A stretch of 64,000 nt of DNA from Allobosea sp. Leaf344. Lineage in GTDB: Bacteria; Pseudomonadota; Alphaproteobacteria; Rhizobiales; Beijerinckiaceae. Shown in pieces: positions 25,105-34,467 of this stretch; the first letter of the stretch is position 1; every line of letters begins with the position of its first letter. Made by a program: the position numbers and the translations under genes. The notes beneath the pieces were generated by a model that saw only the letters and a list, made by a program, of their open reading frames with translations, had not been told where the DNA came from and made no database searches. The DNA is taken from the NCBI RefSeq assembly GCF_001426225.1, contig NZ_LMRT01000009.1:309594-373593 (forward strand), written 5' to 3'.

Positions 25105-25686
25105 TCAGCGATTCTGTCCGGGCACCCAGAGCACGTCGCCCTGGGCCTTGGCGTTCAGATAGCGCGAGGCGACGAACAGGAAGTCCGACAGGCGGTTGAT
25201 GTATTTCAGCGCCGGCTGCGCGACGGCCTCGCCCTCAGTCTGTGCCAGCTCGACCATCAGCCGCTCGGCGCGCCGGCTGACGGTGCGGGCGAGATGCAGA
25301 TGCGTCGCCGCCGGCGTGCCGCCGGGCAGGACGAAGGAGCGCAGCGTGCCGAGATCGGCGTTGAGCCTGTCGATCTCCTGCTCCAGCCGCTCGACCTGGC
25401 CCTGCACGATCCGCAGCGGCTCCCAGCTCAGCTTTTCCCCGGTATCGGGCGAGGCAAGCTCGGCTCCGAGATCGAAGAGATCGTTCTGGATGCGGCCGAG
25501 CATCGCGTCGAGATCCGCATCCTCGCCGGCGCAATGCAGCCTGGCGATGCCGATGCAGGCATTGGTCTCGTCGGTGGTGCCATAGGCCTGGACGCGCAGA
25601 TCGAATTTCGGCAGGCGCTTGCCGGTCGCCAGCGCCGTCGAGCCGTCGTCGCCGGTGCGGGTATAGATGCGGTTGAGAATGACCAT
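25105..25686 (-). CDS. Cob(I)alamin adenosyltransferase, PduO type
   Basis: 193 residues. The family motifs are present: YTRTGDDGSTALATGKR near the start (ATP site), YGTTDETNACIG, and RTVSRRAERLMVEL followed by YINRLSDFLFVASRY (active-site helices). It transfers adenosyl from ATP to cob(I)alamin to make adenosylcobalamin, the cofactor of methylmalonyl-CoA mutase and others. Clustering with etfBA and hbd suggests a link to acyl-CoA breakdown via propionyl-CoA. The ATG at 25686 is chosen because MVILNRIYTRTGD matches family starts. Confidence 0.95.
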   Translation of the reverse strand: MVILNRIYTRTGDDGSTALATGKRLPKFDLRVQAYGTTDETNACIGIARLHCAGEDADLDAMLGRIQNDLFDLGAELASPDTGEKLSWEPLRIVQGQVERLEQEIDRLNADLGTLRSFVLPGGTPAATHLHLARTVSRRAERLMVELAQTEGEAVAQPALKYINRLSDFLFVASRYLNAKAQGDVLWVPGQNR

Positions 25687-25748
25687 GCCGCGGTTATAGC
25701 GCGGCGCCGGCGCAACGGAAGGGGCCGGAGACGCAAAAACGCGAGGCG

Positions 25749-26339
25749 TCAGAAGCTGTAGCCGAGCCGCGCACCGATATTGGCCGGCCCCTTGGGACGG
25801 TCGCGCTCGGAGCAGCCGACCGCGCCGAAATGCTCCAGCGTCGCCACCAGGCTCCAGCGATCGTTCAGCCGCACGCCCAGCGCCGCGGCCTCGCGGGAGC
25901 CGCTGTTGCAGCCCAGCGCCAGCCGGTTCTCGGGAATGATCGGCCCCGTCTTGCCGTCGTTGAGCGCGGCGCCGAGGCTCGCCTCGAGGAAGACGGTCTT
26001 GCTCAGATCGACGGTCCAGGTCGCACCGGCATAGGCATAGCGCGTGCCGTTGAAATTGGCGCTGGCGCCGATGTGGAAGCGTGGCACGAAGGCCGAGGAG
26101 ACGCGGTCGCCGAAGCTCATCACCCGCGGCGTCAGGATCTCGCCGCTGAAATTGAGCAGCCCGCTCTCGCGCCCGGTCGGGTTGGCGGCGGCGGCGCCGA
26201 TGCGGGTTTCCCAGGATACGGGCCCCATCTCGGTCGCCGGGGCGTAGCTCGATACACCTGCCGGGAGCGGCTGCGACTGCGCCTGTGCGGGCGAGGCGAG
26301 CACGAGACCGGCGAGGATGAACGACGCGACGCGAAGCAT
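25749..26339 (-). CDS. PagL-like lipid A deacylase / acyloxyacyl hydrolase family
   Basis: 196 residues from the ATG at 26339, with a Sec signal peptide (AQAQS cleavage near residue 21). The mature part has alternating beta-strand patterns and an aromatic C-terminal end (GARLGYSF), as in eight-stranded outer-membrane barrels. ATLEHFGAVG resembles the catalytic EHFSN-type segment of PagL, though the Ser after His is replaced by Gly or shifted. PagL removes a 3-O acyl chain from lipid A. Family placement is likely; activity is uncertain given the altered motif. A GTG seven codons upstream is possible. Confidence 0.68.
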   Translation of the reverse strand: MLRVASFILAGLVLASPAQAQSQPLPAGVSSYAPATEMGPVSWETRIGAAAANPTGRESGLLNFSGEILTPRVMSFGDRVSSAFVPRFHIGASANFNGTRYAYAGATWTVDLSKTVFLEASLGAALNDGKTGPIIPENRLALGCNSGSREAAALGVRLNDRWSLVATLEHFGAVGCSERDRPKGPANIGARLGYSF

Positions 26340-26518
26340 GAGCCAATTTCTGTTGACCACCGGCGGGCCGGCGAGGGCGTTAGTGAAGCGCAGACACTCG
26401 TGACGAGAATATGGCGGGATTGCGGCGGCAGCCCTGCCCGGCCGGAGACCGCGCCGAATCGCCGAAACGATTCAACGGTTTGCCTGAACGCGATGGAACG
26501 TCGCCGCCTTGATCTCCC

Positions 26519-26716
26519 TCAACCGCTGCGCCACCACAGCACGCCGAGGATGACCAGGATGGCGATGAATTGCAGGATGACGCGCAGACGCATCAGGCGC
26601 TGCGAGGTTCCGGGGCTGCCCCCGCGCAACATGTTGATGAGACCGAGCAGCAGCACGACGGCGACTGCGCCGACGGCGACCGGGACGAGTGAACCTGAGA
26701 TGCTCATGGTCCCCAT
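26519..26716 (-). CDS. Twin-transmembrane protein, HIG1-like
   Basis: 65 residues: two hydrophobic helices (about 10-28 and 45-62) joined by a short basic loop. The loop segment SQRLMRLRVILQF resembles the RxMRxRVxxQ core of HIG1 (hypoxia-induced) domains, whose members assist respiratory complexes. In Hyphomicrobiales a 'twin transmembrane protein' is commonly found near the cobalamin adenosyltransferase and etfBA genes, as here. A second ATG three codons in is equally possible. HIG1 membership is by eye. Confidence 0.72.
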   Translation of the reverse strand: MGTMSISGSLVPVAVGAVAVVLLLGLINMLRGGSPGTSQRLMRLRVILQFIAILVILGVLWWRSG

Positions 26717-26842
26717 CTAATGCGCTGCGCCGCTCTTGGCCAGCCTGGAGGGCTGGCCGGTCGGCGCCGGGTTGCCGCAGGGAGATCGCCGGCGCCGCGG
26801 CCTGCCCCCGACGGGCCGGGCGAAGCGAATGCAAAGCCCCCT

Positions 26843-27715
26843 TCAGCGGTAGCGCCGCTGCACGATCAGATGCGCCGCCACCGTCAGCACGATGGTCGCG
26901 GTCATCAGGATGAAGGAGATCGCGCCGCCGAAGGGCCAGTTGTTCTGCTGCGCGAACTGGCCATAGACCAGCGGTCCCATCATCTGGAATTTCGGCCCGC
27001 CCAGCAGCACCGGCGTGGCATAGGCGTTCATCGCGAGGATGAAGGTCAGGATCGTCCCCGCCAGGATGCCCGGTAGCGCCAGCGGCCAGAGCACGCGGCG
27101 GAACATCGCCATCGGGCCCGCCCCCAGGCTGAAGGCCGCCTCCTCGACATGGCGCGGTATGCCCTCGATGACGCTCTGCAAGGTCAGCACCATGAAGGGC
27201 AGATTGACCGCGACGATGCCGATCAGCACCGCATTCTCGGTGAACATGATCTCCAGCGGCTGGTCGATCAGGCCGAGCCCGATCAGCGAGGCGTTGAGCG
27301 CGCCCTTGCTGCCGAAGGCGGCCATCCAGCCGGCGGCGCGCACGGCATTGCCGACGAAGAGCGGCAGCACGACCAGCATGATCAGCAGGTTCTTGCGCGG
27401 GCTCGTCATCCGGGCCAGCACATAGGCCAGCGGAAAGCCCATGATCAGGCAGGCGATCGTGCAGATCACCGCGACCCGGACGGTCCGCACCAGCACGTTC
27501 AGATAATAGCCGTCGGTGAAGAACTTGACGTAATTCTCGATCGTCAGCCCGTCGACCATGAACTGGCCGGGGATGAACTGGTTCAGCGAATAGCGGAACA
27601 GGATCGCGATCGGGCCGAGCAGCCCGATCGCGACGAAGATCGTCGCGGGCACGACGAGCGCCCCGGCCAGGCCGGTGCGCGCGCCCGCGACTGCTTCTGG
27701 AGCGGTGGCGCTCAT
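26843..27715 (-). CDS. ABC transporter permease, polyamine type (PotB-like)
   Basis: 290 residues with six transmembrane helices and the binding-protein-dependent transport EAA loop (VEEAAFSLGAGPMAMFRRVLWP) that docks the ATPase. It resembles PotB/opine permeases. It starts one base after the stop of the binding-protein gene and is last in the minus-strand operon permease - ATPase - binding protein - permease. Together they import an organic cation or polyamine-like solute. Confidence 0.92.
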   Translation of the reverse strand: MSATAPEAVAGARTGLAGALVVPATIFVAIGLLGPIAILFRYSLNQFIPGQFMVDGLTIENYVKFFTDGYYLNVLVRTVRVAVICTIACLIMGFPLAYVLARMTSPRKNLLIMLVVLPLFVGNAVRAAGWMAAFGSKGALNASLIGLGLIDQPLEIMFTENAVLIGIVAVNLPFMVLTLQSVIEGIPRHVEEAAFSLGAGPMAMFRRVLWPLALPGILAGTILTFILAMNAYATPVLLGGPKFQMMGPLVYGQFAQQNNWPFGGAISFILMTATIVLTVAAHLIVQRRYR

Positions 27716-27716
27716 C

Positions 27717-28775
27717 TCAGGCCTTGAAGACCTTGTCCCACCACTCCTTCATCGCCGCGTCGTTCTTGGCGAGGAAGGCGTAGTCGAGATCCTTCAGGCG
27801 CTTCTCTTCCTCCGGCGTGAAGCCGATCCGCTTCTGCAGGTCGGCCGCCACGTTCAGCCCGGTGACGGTGCCGTTATAGCCCATATCGACCGCGAAGGCC
27901 TCCTGCGGCGCCTTCTCCAGCATCGCGTTGAGATAGGCGTAGGCATTGTCCTTGTTCGGCGCGTTCTTCGGGATGACGAAGCCGGAGACATAGGCCGGGA
28001 TGCCCTCGACCGGCGACACCGCCTCGCAGGGGATGCCGGCATTCTGCCATTGCACGACGCGCGCCTTCCAGATCGCGCTGATGCCGACCTCTTCGTTCTT
28101 CATCGCCTGGGCGAAGGCCTCGTTGGTCGGGTAGACGCGGGCGCCGGCCTTCTTGACCGCCATCAGCACCTCCTTCGCCTTGTCGAGGTCGTTCATGCTC
28201 TGGCCGTTCGTGGCGGCCATCGAGGCGGCGATGATGATCGACTGGTACTGGATGTCGATGAAGCCGATCTTGCTGCCCCATTTCGGGTCGAGCCAATCCT
28301 TGAAGCCCTTCGGAGCCGGGCTGATGATCTTCGGATTGTAGATCACGACGTTGCCGGAATAGATGTGCCCGACGCCATAGGGATACTTCATCGCCGGGAT
28401 GAGGTTCTTGGCGTTGGGGATCTTGCTGTAGTCGAGCTGCTCGACTACGCCGGCCTCGTTCATCTCGAACATGTTCGCGGCGGAGAGGCCGTGAATATCG
28501 ACGGTACCGCGCGGCAGCCGGCGCTCGGCGACCATCTTGGCCCGGCGCGGCGCGTCGCCGGCCTGGTCCTGCACCACCTCGACGCCCTTCGGCTTCAGCA
28601 GCGGCTCCTCGATGTTCTTGGTCAGGAGTCGGGCGTAATCGCCGCCCCAGGTGCCGACGACGACCTTGCCGCCCGACTGGGCGAAGGCGGAGCCGGCGAG
28701 ACCCGGGGCGAACGTGGCCGCGCTGGCTCCGGCCGCGAGCGTCTTGAGCAGGTCGCGCCTGTCGATCTTGGTCAT
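27717..28775 (-). CDS. ABC transporter substrate-binding protein (PotD-like)
   Basis: 352 residues. A twin-arginine-type leader (DRRDLLKTLAAGASAATF) ends near AFAQS at about 33. The mature protein is a two-lobed periplasmic binding protein of the PotD/extracellular family 1 class (VVVGTWGGDYARLLTKNIEE; GVGHIYSGNVVIYNPK; AYVSGFVIPKNAPNKDNAY). It captures the solute in the periplasm; the exact ligand is unknown. GGGGAG lies before the ATG. The gene is third in the four-gene importer operon. Confidence 0.92.
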   Translation of the reverse strand: MTKIDRRDLLKTLAAGASAATFAPGLAGSAFAQSGGKVVVGTWGGDYARLLTKNIEEPLLKPKGVEVVQDQAGDAPRRAKMVAERRLPRGTVDIHGLSAANMFEMNEAGVVEQLDYSKIPNAKNLIPAMKYPYGVGHIYSGNVVIYNPKIISPAPKGFKDWLDPKWGSKIGFIDIQYQSIIIAASMAATNGQSMNDLDKAKEVLMAVKKAGARVYPTNEAFAQAMKNEEVGISAIWKARVVQWQNAGIPCEAVSPVEGIPAYVSGFVIPKNAPNKDNAYAYLNAMLEKAPQEAFAVDMGYNGTVTGLNVAADLQKRIGFTPEEEKRLKDLDYAFLAKNDAAMKEWWDKVFKA

Positions 28776-28812
28776 GTCTTATCTCCCCTGTTGGACGCCT
28801 GGAATCCGGATT

Positions 28813-29871
28813 TCAGCTCTCGAGCGCATAGACGAGCCCGGCGTCTTCGGCCCACCCTATGGTGATGCTATCGCCAGGGCGCGGCTCGGCGAAGCCCTGG
28901 CGGTTCGGCAATTGCAGCAGCATCTGGTCCTGCTCCGACAGCCGCACATGGATGTCGATCAGCGCGCCGAGATAGGCCGCGTGCTCGACCCTCGCCTCGA
29001 AACGGTTCGCGAGCCCCGCGGCATCGCTCCCGACCGCGATCCGTTCCGGCCGCAGGGCCAGCGTCGCCCCGCCCTGCCCGGTCGCCGCCGCGCAGGCGAT
29101 GTGGAGCCCGCCCGCGCTGACGAAGCGGCCGGGCGCGAGGCTCTCGCCGTCGAGAAAGGCGCTGCGGCCGATGAAGCCGGCGACGAAGCGGTCGGCCGGG
29201 CGTTCATAGAGTTCGCGCTGCGAGCCGATCTGCCGGACCTTGCCCTTTTCCATCACCACCAGCCGGTCGGCCATGGTCAGCGCCTCTTCCTGATCATGGG
29301 TGACCATGATCGTGGTCAGGCCGAGCTTGCGCTGCAATTCGCGGATCTCGACGCGGACCTCCTGGCGCAGCTTGGCGTCCAGATTCGACAGCGGCTCGTC
29401 GAGCAGCAGCACATCCGGCTCCATCGCCAAGGCGCGGGCCAGGGCCACGCGCTGCTGCTGGCCGCCGGAGAGCTGGCGCGGATAGCGCCCGTCGAAACCG
29501 GTGAGCTGCACCAGCCGGAGCGCCTCGGCGACCCGGGGAGCGCGATCGGCCGGCGCGACCTTGCGCATCTCCAGGCCGAAGGCGACGTTTTCCGCGACCG
29601 TCATATGCGGGAACAGCGCGTAGCTCTGGAAGACCAGCCCGCAATTGCGCTTCCATGGCGGCAGGGTCGTGACGTCGCGCTCGCCGATCGTGATCCGCCC
29701 GGCGCTCGGCGGCACGAAGCCCGCGACCATGCGCAAGGTCGTCGTCTTGCCGCAGCCGGAGGGTCCGAGCAGCACCAGGAACTCGCCATCGGCGATGTCG
29801 ATGGCGACATCGTCCACGACGGTGAGATCGCCATAGGATTTACGCAGATGCTCGATCGACAGACGCGCCAC
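28813..29871 (-). CDS. ABC transporter ATP-binding protein (PotA-like)
   Basis: 352 residues. Walker A GPSGCGKTTTLRM at about 36, signature LSGGQQQRVALARAL, Walker B VLLLDEPLSNLD and the His loop TVMVTHDQEE-like ITIMVTHDQEEALT, then a C-terminal TOBE regulatory domain (about 250-352). It energises the polyamine-type importer. The start is GTG, 3 bases after the first permease stop. Confidence 0.95.
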   Translation of the reverse strand: MARLSIEHLRKSYGDLTVVDDVAIDIADGEFLVLLGPSGCGKTTTLRMVAGFVPPSAGRITIGERDVTTLPPWKRNCGLVFQSYALFPHMTVAENVAFGLEMRKVAPADRAPRVAEALRLVQLTGFDGRYPRQLSGGQQQRVALARALAMEPDVLLLDEPLSNLDAKLRQEVRVEIRELQRKLGLTTIMVTHDQEEALTMADRLVVMEKGKVRQIGSQRELYERPADRFVAGFIGRSAFLDGESLAPGRFVSAGGLHIACAAATGQGGATLALRPERIAVGSDAAGLANRFEARVEHAAYLGALIDIHVRLSEQDQMLLQLPNRQGFAEPRPGDSITIGWAEDAGLVYALES

Positions 29872-29874
29872 GTT

Positions 29875-30714
29875 TCAGACCACCCGGCTCAGTTTGACAT
29901 AGCGGTCGGTGACGATCATCGCGGCGCCGATCAGGACGATCTGGATCAGCGAGGCGGCCGCGACGGTCGGATCGATCTTCCATTCCAGATATTGCAGGAT
30001 CGCGATCGGCAGGGTCGTACGCCCCGGGCCGACCAGGAACAGGCTCATTTCGAGATTGCCGAACGAGGTGACGAAGCCGAACAGCCCGGCGGCGACCAGG
30101 CCCGGCCGGATGCTCGGCAGGGTGACGCGCCAGAAGGTGGTGAACGGGCCGGCGCCCAGATTCTGCGCGGCTTCCTCGATGGTGCGATCGAAGCCGGCGA
30201 GGCTCGCCGTCACCAGCCGCACCACCCAGGGGACGACGACGAGCGTATGCGCGCCGATCAGCCCGGCGACGGAGCCCAGCACCGGCAGGCCGGTGGCGAT
30301 CTCGGTCTCGATCTGGAAGACGTAGAGCGAGGTGCCGAGCACGATGCCCGGCATCACCAGCGGCAGCAGCAGCAGCGTGTTGACGGCGGGGCCGAGCACG
30401 ATGCGGTGGCGCACCAGCGCCAGGCTCGCCGGCACGCCCAGCGCCAGCCCGATCAGCGTGGCGAGGATCCCGACCTGCAGGCTGAGGATGAACCCGTCGA
30501 CGAAGGGCTTGTTGCCCGGCACCGCCGCGAACCATTTCAGCGAATAGCCCTGCGGCGGGAAGGAGGGGATCTCCTCGCGGAAGAAGGCCAGCCAGGTGAC
30601 GAAGAACAGCGGCATCAGGATGAAGGCCAGCGACAGCCCCGCGGCCCCGTTGAGCGCGAGACGACCGAAACCGGAGCGTGACGCCGTGCTCAAACCCGTG
30701 CTCCTGCCATTCAC
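29875..30714 (-). CDS. ABC transporter permease, polyamine type (PotC-like)
   Basis: 279 residues with six transmembrane helices and an EAA loop (IEEAAQNLGAGPFTTFWRVTLP). It is the PotC-type partner of the permease at 26843 and is the first gene of the importer operon. It starts with GTG preceded by GCGGGG. A 198-base spacer separates it from the amidohydrolase gene upstream on the same strand; it could be an internal promoter or part of a longer transcript. Confidence 0.92.
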   Translation of the reverse strand: MNGRSTGLSTASRSGFGRLALNGAAGLSLAFILMPLFFVTWLAFFREEIPSFPPQGYSLKWFAAVPGNKPFVDGFILSLQVGILATLIGLALGVPASLALVRHRIVLGPAVNTLLLLPLVMPGIVLGTSLYVFQIETEIATGLPVLGSVAGLIGAHTLVVVPWVVRLVTASLAGFDRTIEEAAQNLGAGPFTTFWRVTLPSIRPGLVAAGLFGFVTSFGNLEMSLFLVGPGRTTLPIAILQYLEWKIDPTVAAASLIQIVLIGAAMIVTDRYVKLSRVV

Positions 30715-30912
30715 CTGCCCCGCTCTGCTCCGGCCCGCAGGCCGAAAAATGACGTTACGGTAGATATTGGATCGGCCAACTTACAAACAGTCAAGACCGT
30801 TTCTGTTTGAATATCCGCCTCGGCAGCCTCGTTTTTGAGCGACCGTCCCGATCCCGCCCAAGAGCGAGCCACTCAGAGCGCGGGCCTCGCCCGGCCACAC
30901 CCGTTCCACAGG

Positions 30913-32148
30913 TCAATGCAGCGTGTTCTTGTGGAAGACGCCACCCTTCATGATCATCGACAGATATTTTCCCTGCTCCTGGAACAGCCCGAGATTCGTC
31001 AGCGGGTCGCCATCGACCAGGATCATGTCGGCGAAAGCACCTTCGCGGAGCGTTCCGAGCTTGCCTTCCATGCGCAGCAGCTGCGCGCCGACGGTGGTGG
31101 CGGAGCGGATGATCTCGATCGGCGACAGCACCTCGCTGCGCAGCAGGAACTCGCGCGACTGGTCGACCTGCAGCTGGCCCAGGAGATCGCTGCCATAGGC
31201 GACGGGCACGCCGGCGCGCTTGCAGATCTCCAGGGAGCGCAGGCCGCCATCGATGACGAGGTCGTTCTTTGCCAGCATGTCGGCATTCATGCCGAACTCC
31301 GCCGCGCGCTCCTTCATCGCGTAATAGGCGACGAGATTGGCGGTCAGGAACATCTTGTTCTCGGCCATCAGCTTGGCGCTGGCGTCGTCGATCAGATTGC
31401 CGTGCTCGATCGCCCTCACCCCGCATTGCGCGGCACGGGTGATCGCCTCGGGGGTATAGGCATGGGCGCAGACATAGCGGCCGAAGGCCTTGGCCTCCTC
31501 CACCGCGGCGCGCACCTCATCCAGCGAGAACTGCAGCGAATCCAGCGGATCATAGGGCGAGGCGACGCCGCCCGACATCATGATCTTGATGTGATCGGCG
31601 CCCAGCCGCATCTGCTCGCGCGCCGATTTGCGGACGGAGGAGACGCCGTCGGAGACGTTCATCGTATAGGCCATGGCGTTGCAGCAATGGCAGCGGGCGC
31701 CGAAATCCGTGCGGCGGCGCGGATCGCTATGGCCGCCGGTCGGCCCGATCGCGGCGCCGGCGATGAACAGGCGCGGCGCCGGGATGTCGCGGCTCTCCAC
31801 CGCTTCCTTGATGCCCCAATCGGCCCCGCCGGTATCGCGCACGGTGGTGAAGCCGCGGTCGATCATGCCCTTCATCAGCCGCACGGCGCGCGCCGTCATC
31901 AGCGTCAGCGGCATGCTCTCCAGCGTGCGGATATAGACCTCGGAGAGAAAGACATGGACATGGCTGTCGATCAGCCCCGGCATCAGCGTGCGCCCGCCGC
32001 AATCGATCACCTCGGCCTCGGCCGGCTTCAGCGGCTTGTCCGAGACCTCGCGGATGGTCTCGCCCTCGACGATCAGCTCATATCCCGGCCGCAGCTCGCC
32101 ATGATCCGGTTCGAGGAGGCTGAAGTTGCGAAAATGCAGCTGGGCCAT
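30913..32148 (-). CDS. Metal-dependent amidohydrolase (Xaa-Pro dipeptidase-like)
   Basis: 411 residues. The amidohydrolase metal site is complete: HxH in GLIDSHVHV, the carbamylated lysine candidate in ADHIKIMMSGG, His in CAHAYTPEAI, His in IEHGNLID and Asp in VAYGSDLLG. Members hydrolyse C-N bonds in dipeptides, imidazolones or similar compounds. It lies upstream of, and in the same direction as, the polyamine-type importer, so the imported solute may be its substrate. AGGAG sits 8 bases before the ATG. An unusual Cys-rich loop (GARCHCCNAM) lies near residue 155. Confidence 0.9.
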   Translation of the reverse strand: MAQLHFRNFSLLEPDHGELRPGYELIVEGETIREVSDKPLKPAEAEVIDCGGRTLMPGLIDSHVHVFLSEVYIRTLESMPLTLMTARAVRLMKGMIDRGFTTVRDTGGADWGIKEAVESRDIPAPRLFIAGAAIGPTGGHSDPRRRTDFGARCHCCNAMAYTMNVSDGVSSVRKSAREQMRLGADHIKIMMSGGVASPYDPLDSLQFSLDEVRAAVEEAKAFGRYVCAHAYTPEAITRAAQCGVRAIEHGNLIDDASAKLMAENKMFLTANLVAYYAMKERAAEFGMNADMLAKNDLVIDGGLRSLEICKRAGVPVAYGSDLLGQLQVDQSREFLLRSEVLSPIEIIRSATTVGAQLLRMEGKLGTLREGAFADMILVDGDPLTNLGLFQEQGKYLSMIMKGGVFHKNTLH

Positions 32149-32293
32149 GGCGTCATCTCCTCTGCCGCCCCGCCCTGCCCGGCGAAGCATCGGCTATGCC
32201 CTGATATATTGCGAGCATTGCAGAGGCTTGTCCATGCCTCATCCGCAGCCCTGCCGGCCGGCGCATGAGCGATGCGCCCCGGGGGGCGAGGGT

Positions 32294-33580
32294 TCAGCTT
32301 CCGACGGCGGCGGTGCCGCTATCGCGCAGCCTGCCGCGGACCGGGGCGGAGAGATCCGCCGCCAGGAGGCGCCCGATCGCCGGCAGCCCGTCGAGCAGGC
32401 TCGGGACGAAGGCCTGGGAGGGCGGCAGGCGCTTCGGTAAAGCGTGCAAAGCCGCGGCCATGACCAGCGGGTCGCGCGGCGCGCCGCCATTCTGCGACGG
32501 GTCGAGCAGCACGTCGATCAGCCCCAGCGCATCGGCGCGCTCGGCCCGGATCGCCTGTTCCAGCCGCGGCTTGACGCGCGGCACGATCAGCGCCGGCTTG
32601 TCGAAGGAGAGGATCTCGCAGAACGTGTTGTAGCCGCCCATCGCGACGACGCAGTGGGCGCGGTTCATCAGCAGCTCGAGACGCGGCTCGAAGCCGAGCC
32701 CTTCGAGCTTCGGTATCCGCGCGATCCGCTCGGCGAAACCCTTGCGCCTCTCGCGCGACATGAACGGGCCGAACACGATCAAAGCCGGCAGCGGGATCGT
32801 CGGATCGGCCTCATAGGCCGAGATCACCCAGTCGATGACGCCGGCACCGTCGCCCCCGCCGCCGGGCGTCACCAGGATGAAGGGCTCCTTGGTGATGCGG
32901 GGATAGCGGTTCGGCGGCATCGGGCTGGGGACCGCCCGCTTGAGATAGCCGGTATACTGGATCTTGTCGGCGAAGAGGTGCTGGTTCGGCAGCCCGGCGA
33001 GCGGGGCGTAGACACTTTCCAGCCCGTAGATGAAGATGTCGTCATAGGTGTCGGCCAGCGCTTCGAGCGCGCCGCTCTGGCGCCACTCCTCATGCAGCTT
33101 GGCGGGCTCGTCGAGCACGTCCCGCAGGCCGAGCACGATCCGCGCCCCGCGCCGCCGCAGGATCTCCAGCGCCGGCAGGAGCTCGCCGCGCAGGCCGATC
33201 GGCTCCTTGTCGACGATCACCACATCCGGGTCGAAGGAGAGCACCACCGTCTTGATGATGTCGGAGCGCAGCCGGATCGTGTCGTCGAGATCGAGGTTGA
33301 GATGATGCGGATCGTAGCGCCCGTCGCTCTGCTTCTCGACGCCGGGAATGCGGACGTAATCGACGCCGTCCCCGAACTGGAAACTGGAGATCACCGAGGA
33401 GCCGGAGACGATGATCACTGATATATGAGGATAGATCGCGACCAGCGCGTTGGCGATCGCGCGGCAGCGGCGGATATGGCCGAGGCCGAAGGTGTCGTGG
33501 CTGTAGATCAGGACACGCGGCGCCAGCGGGTCCCGCGGCGCCCGCTCCGCACGGGGAAGATCCACGACATTGAAAGGCAT
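32294..33580 (-). CDS. Glycosyltransferase (COG4671-type, MurG-like fold)
   Basis: 428 residues. The N-terminal domain begins RVLIYSHDTFGLGHIRRCRA, with the glycine/His loop of GT-B enzymes. The C-terminal donor domain has LVTPGGGGDGAGVIDWV, then VAMGGYNTFCEILSFDKPAL and a PRVKPRLEQ loop. This matches the 'predicted glycosyltransferase' family with a MurG-like fold; no transmembrane helix. GGAGGG lies 10 bases before the ATG. It is the last gene of a minus-strand chain with a deacetylase and a GT4 enzyme, so a role in surface glycan synthesis is inferred. Confidence 0.86.
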   Translation of the reverse strand: MPFNVVDLPRAERAPRDPLAPRVLIYSHDTFGLGHIRRCRAIANALVAIYPHISVIIVSGSSVISSFQFGDGVDYVRIPGVEKQSDGRYDPHHLNLDLDDTIRLRSDIIKTVVLSFDPDVVIVDKEPIGLRGELLPALEILRRRGARIVLGLRDVLDEPAKLHEEWRQSGALEALADTYDDIFIYGLESVYAPLAGLPNQHLFADKIQYTGYLKRAVPSPMPPNRYPRITKEPFILVTPGGGGDGAGVIDWVISAYEADPTIPLPALIVFGPFMSRERRKGFAERIARIPKLEGLGFEPRLELLMNRAHCVVAMGGYNTFCEILSFDKPALIVPRVKPRLEQAIRAERADALGLIDVLLDPSQNGGAPRDPLVMAAALHALPKRLPPSQAFVPSLLDGLPAIGRLLAADLSAPVRGRLRDSGTAAVGS

Positions 33581-33687
33581 GAACGCTTCGCCCTCCGGAG
33601 CAAGGCCTGGCGACCTCTGAGAGAGGACGAAATCTTCAATAAAAAATCTTATAGCCTGATGTTGAAGCCGAACCAAGCCGGTTGCCG

Positions 33688-34467
33688 TTAGGGGTGCCCG
33701 CCGGGCCCGAGGCCGAAAACCGCACGCGGATCGGCGGGCGCGATGGCGGGATGGCGGGTCAGCAGCAGCAGCAGCCCCTCCAGCGCGGCCCAGCCGGCAT
33801 CGTCGTGATCGAGATGGTGCAGCAGCAGGCCGAGCGCCGGGCGGGCCTCGGCGGCGCCGCGCCGCGCGGCCAGCAGCAAGGCCAGTTCCGCAGCCATGGC
33901 GTCGAGGCTGCGGCCGATGCGCCCGCCCTGCCAATCCATGATGTCGAGATCGGTATTGGCGACGGTGAGCCCGGGCGTCGCGCCGAGGCGGAAGCCGCGG
34001 AAGCAGGAGAGGCCGGTGAAACCCAGTTCCGGCAGCCGGCTCGCCAGCTGCGGGTCGATGCGGTTCCATGGCGGCACGAAGACCGGCAGCAGCCTCTCGC
34101 CGAACAGCTCCGACAGGCGCTGCCGGCCGGCACGCAGCTCCGCCGCGACCGCGGACCAGGGGCGCTCCGCCCCGAACTCGCTCTTCTTCCCCCCGGCCGG
34201 CGCGTGGTTGCGGTGCCAGGCGCCATGCTGGCAGGGCAGCAGGATCGGCTTGCCCGCGAGCTCCGCGGAGAGGGCGGGTGTCGCCAGCATCGGAATGGTG
34301 GCGAGCAGCACCGGCAGCGCGAAGCGCTCGGCCAGGGCGGCGAGGCGGTTCAGCGCCGGGCCTGGCGCGCTGGCGTCGTCGTCGCGCAGCCAGAGCCGGA
34401 CCGGCGGATCCCCCGCAGCCGCCCGGAAATCGAGCTCGGCCAGCAGCGCGTCGACGGCGGCGCTCAT
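33688..34467 (-). CDS. Polysaccharide deacetylase-like protein
   Basis: 259 residues. It has the RDDD motif near residue 28 (catalytic and metal Asp), a HGxxHxNH segment (QHGAWHRNHAP, about 80) and VFVPPWNRI (about 129). These follow the NodB-fold order of polysaccharide deacetylases, although the sequence is divergent. No signal peptide, so it would act on a cytoplasmic, perhaps lipid-linked, glycan. Its ATG overlaps the GT4 stop (ATGA), so the two are coupled; the other glycosyltransferase follows after 107 bases. Confidence 0.82.
   Translation of the reverse strand: MSAAVDALLAELDFRAAAGDPPVRLWLRDDDASAPGPALNRLAALAERFALPVLLATIPMLATPALSAELAGKPILLPCQHGAWHRNHAPAGGKKSEFGAERPWSAVAAELRAGRQRLSELFGERLLPVFVPPWNRIDPQLASRLPELGFTGLSCFRGFRLGATPGLTVANTDLDIMDWQGGRIGRSLDAMAAELALLLAARRGAAEARPALGLLLHHLDHDDAGWAALEGLLLLLTRHPAIAPADPRAVFGLGPGGHP

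Noticed and set aside
28651..30681. A 676-codon plus-strand frame
   Set aside because: Antisense of the ATPase and permease genes of the polyamine-type importer.
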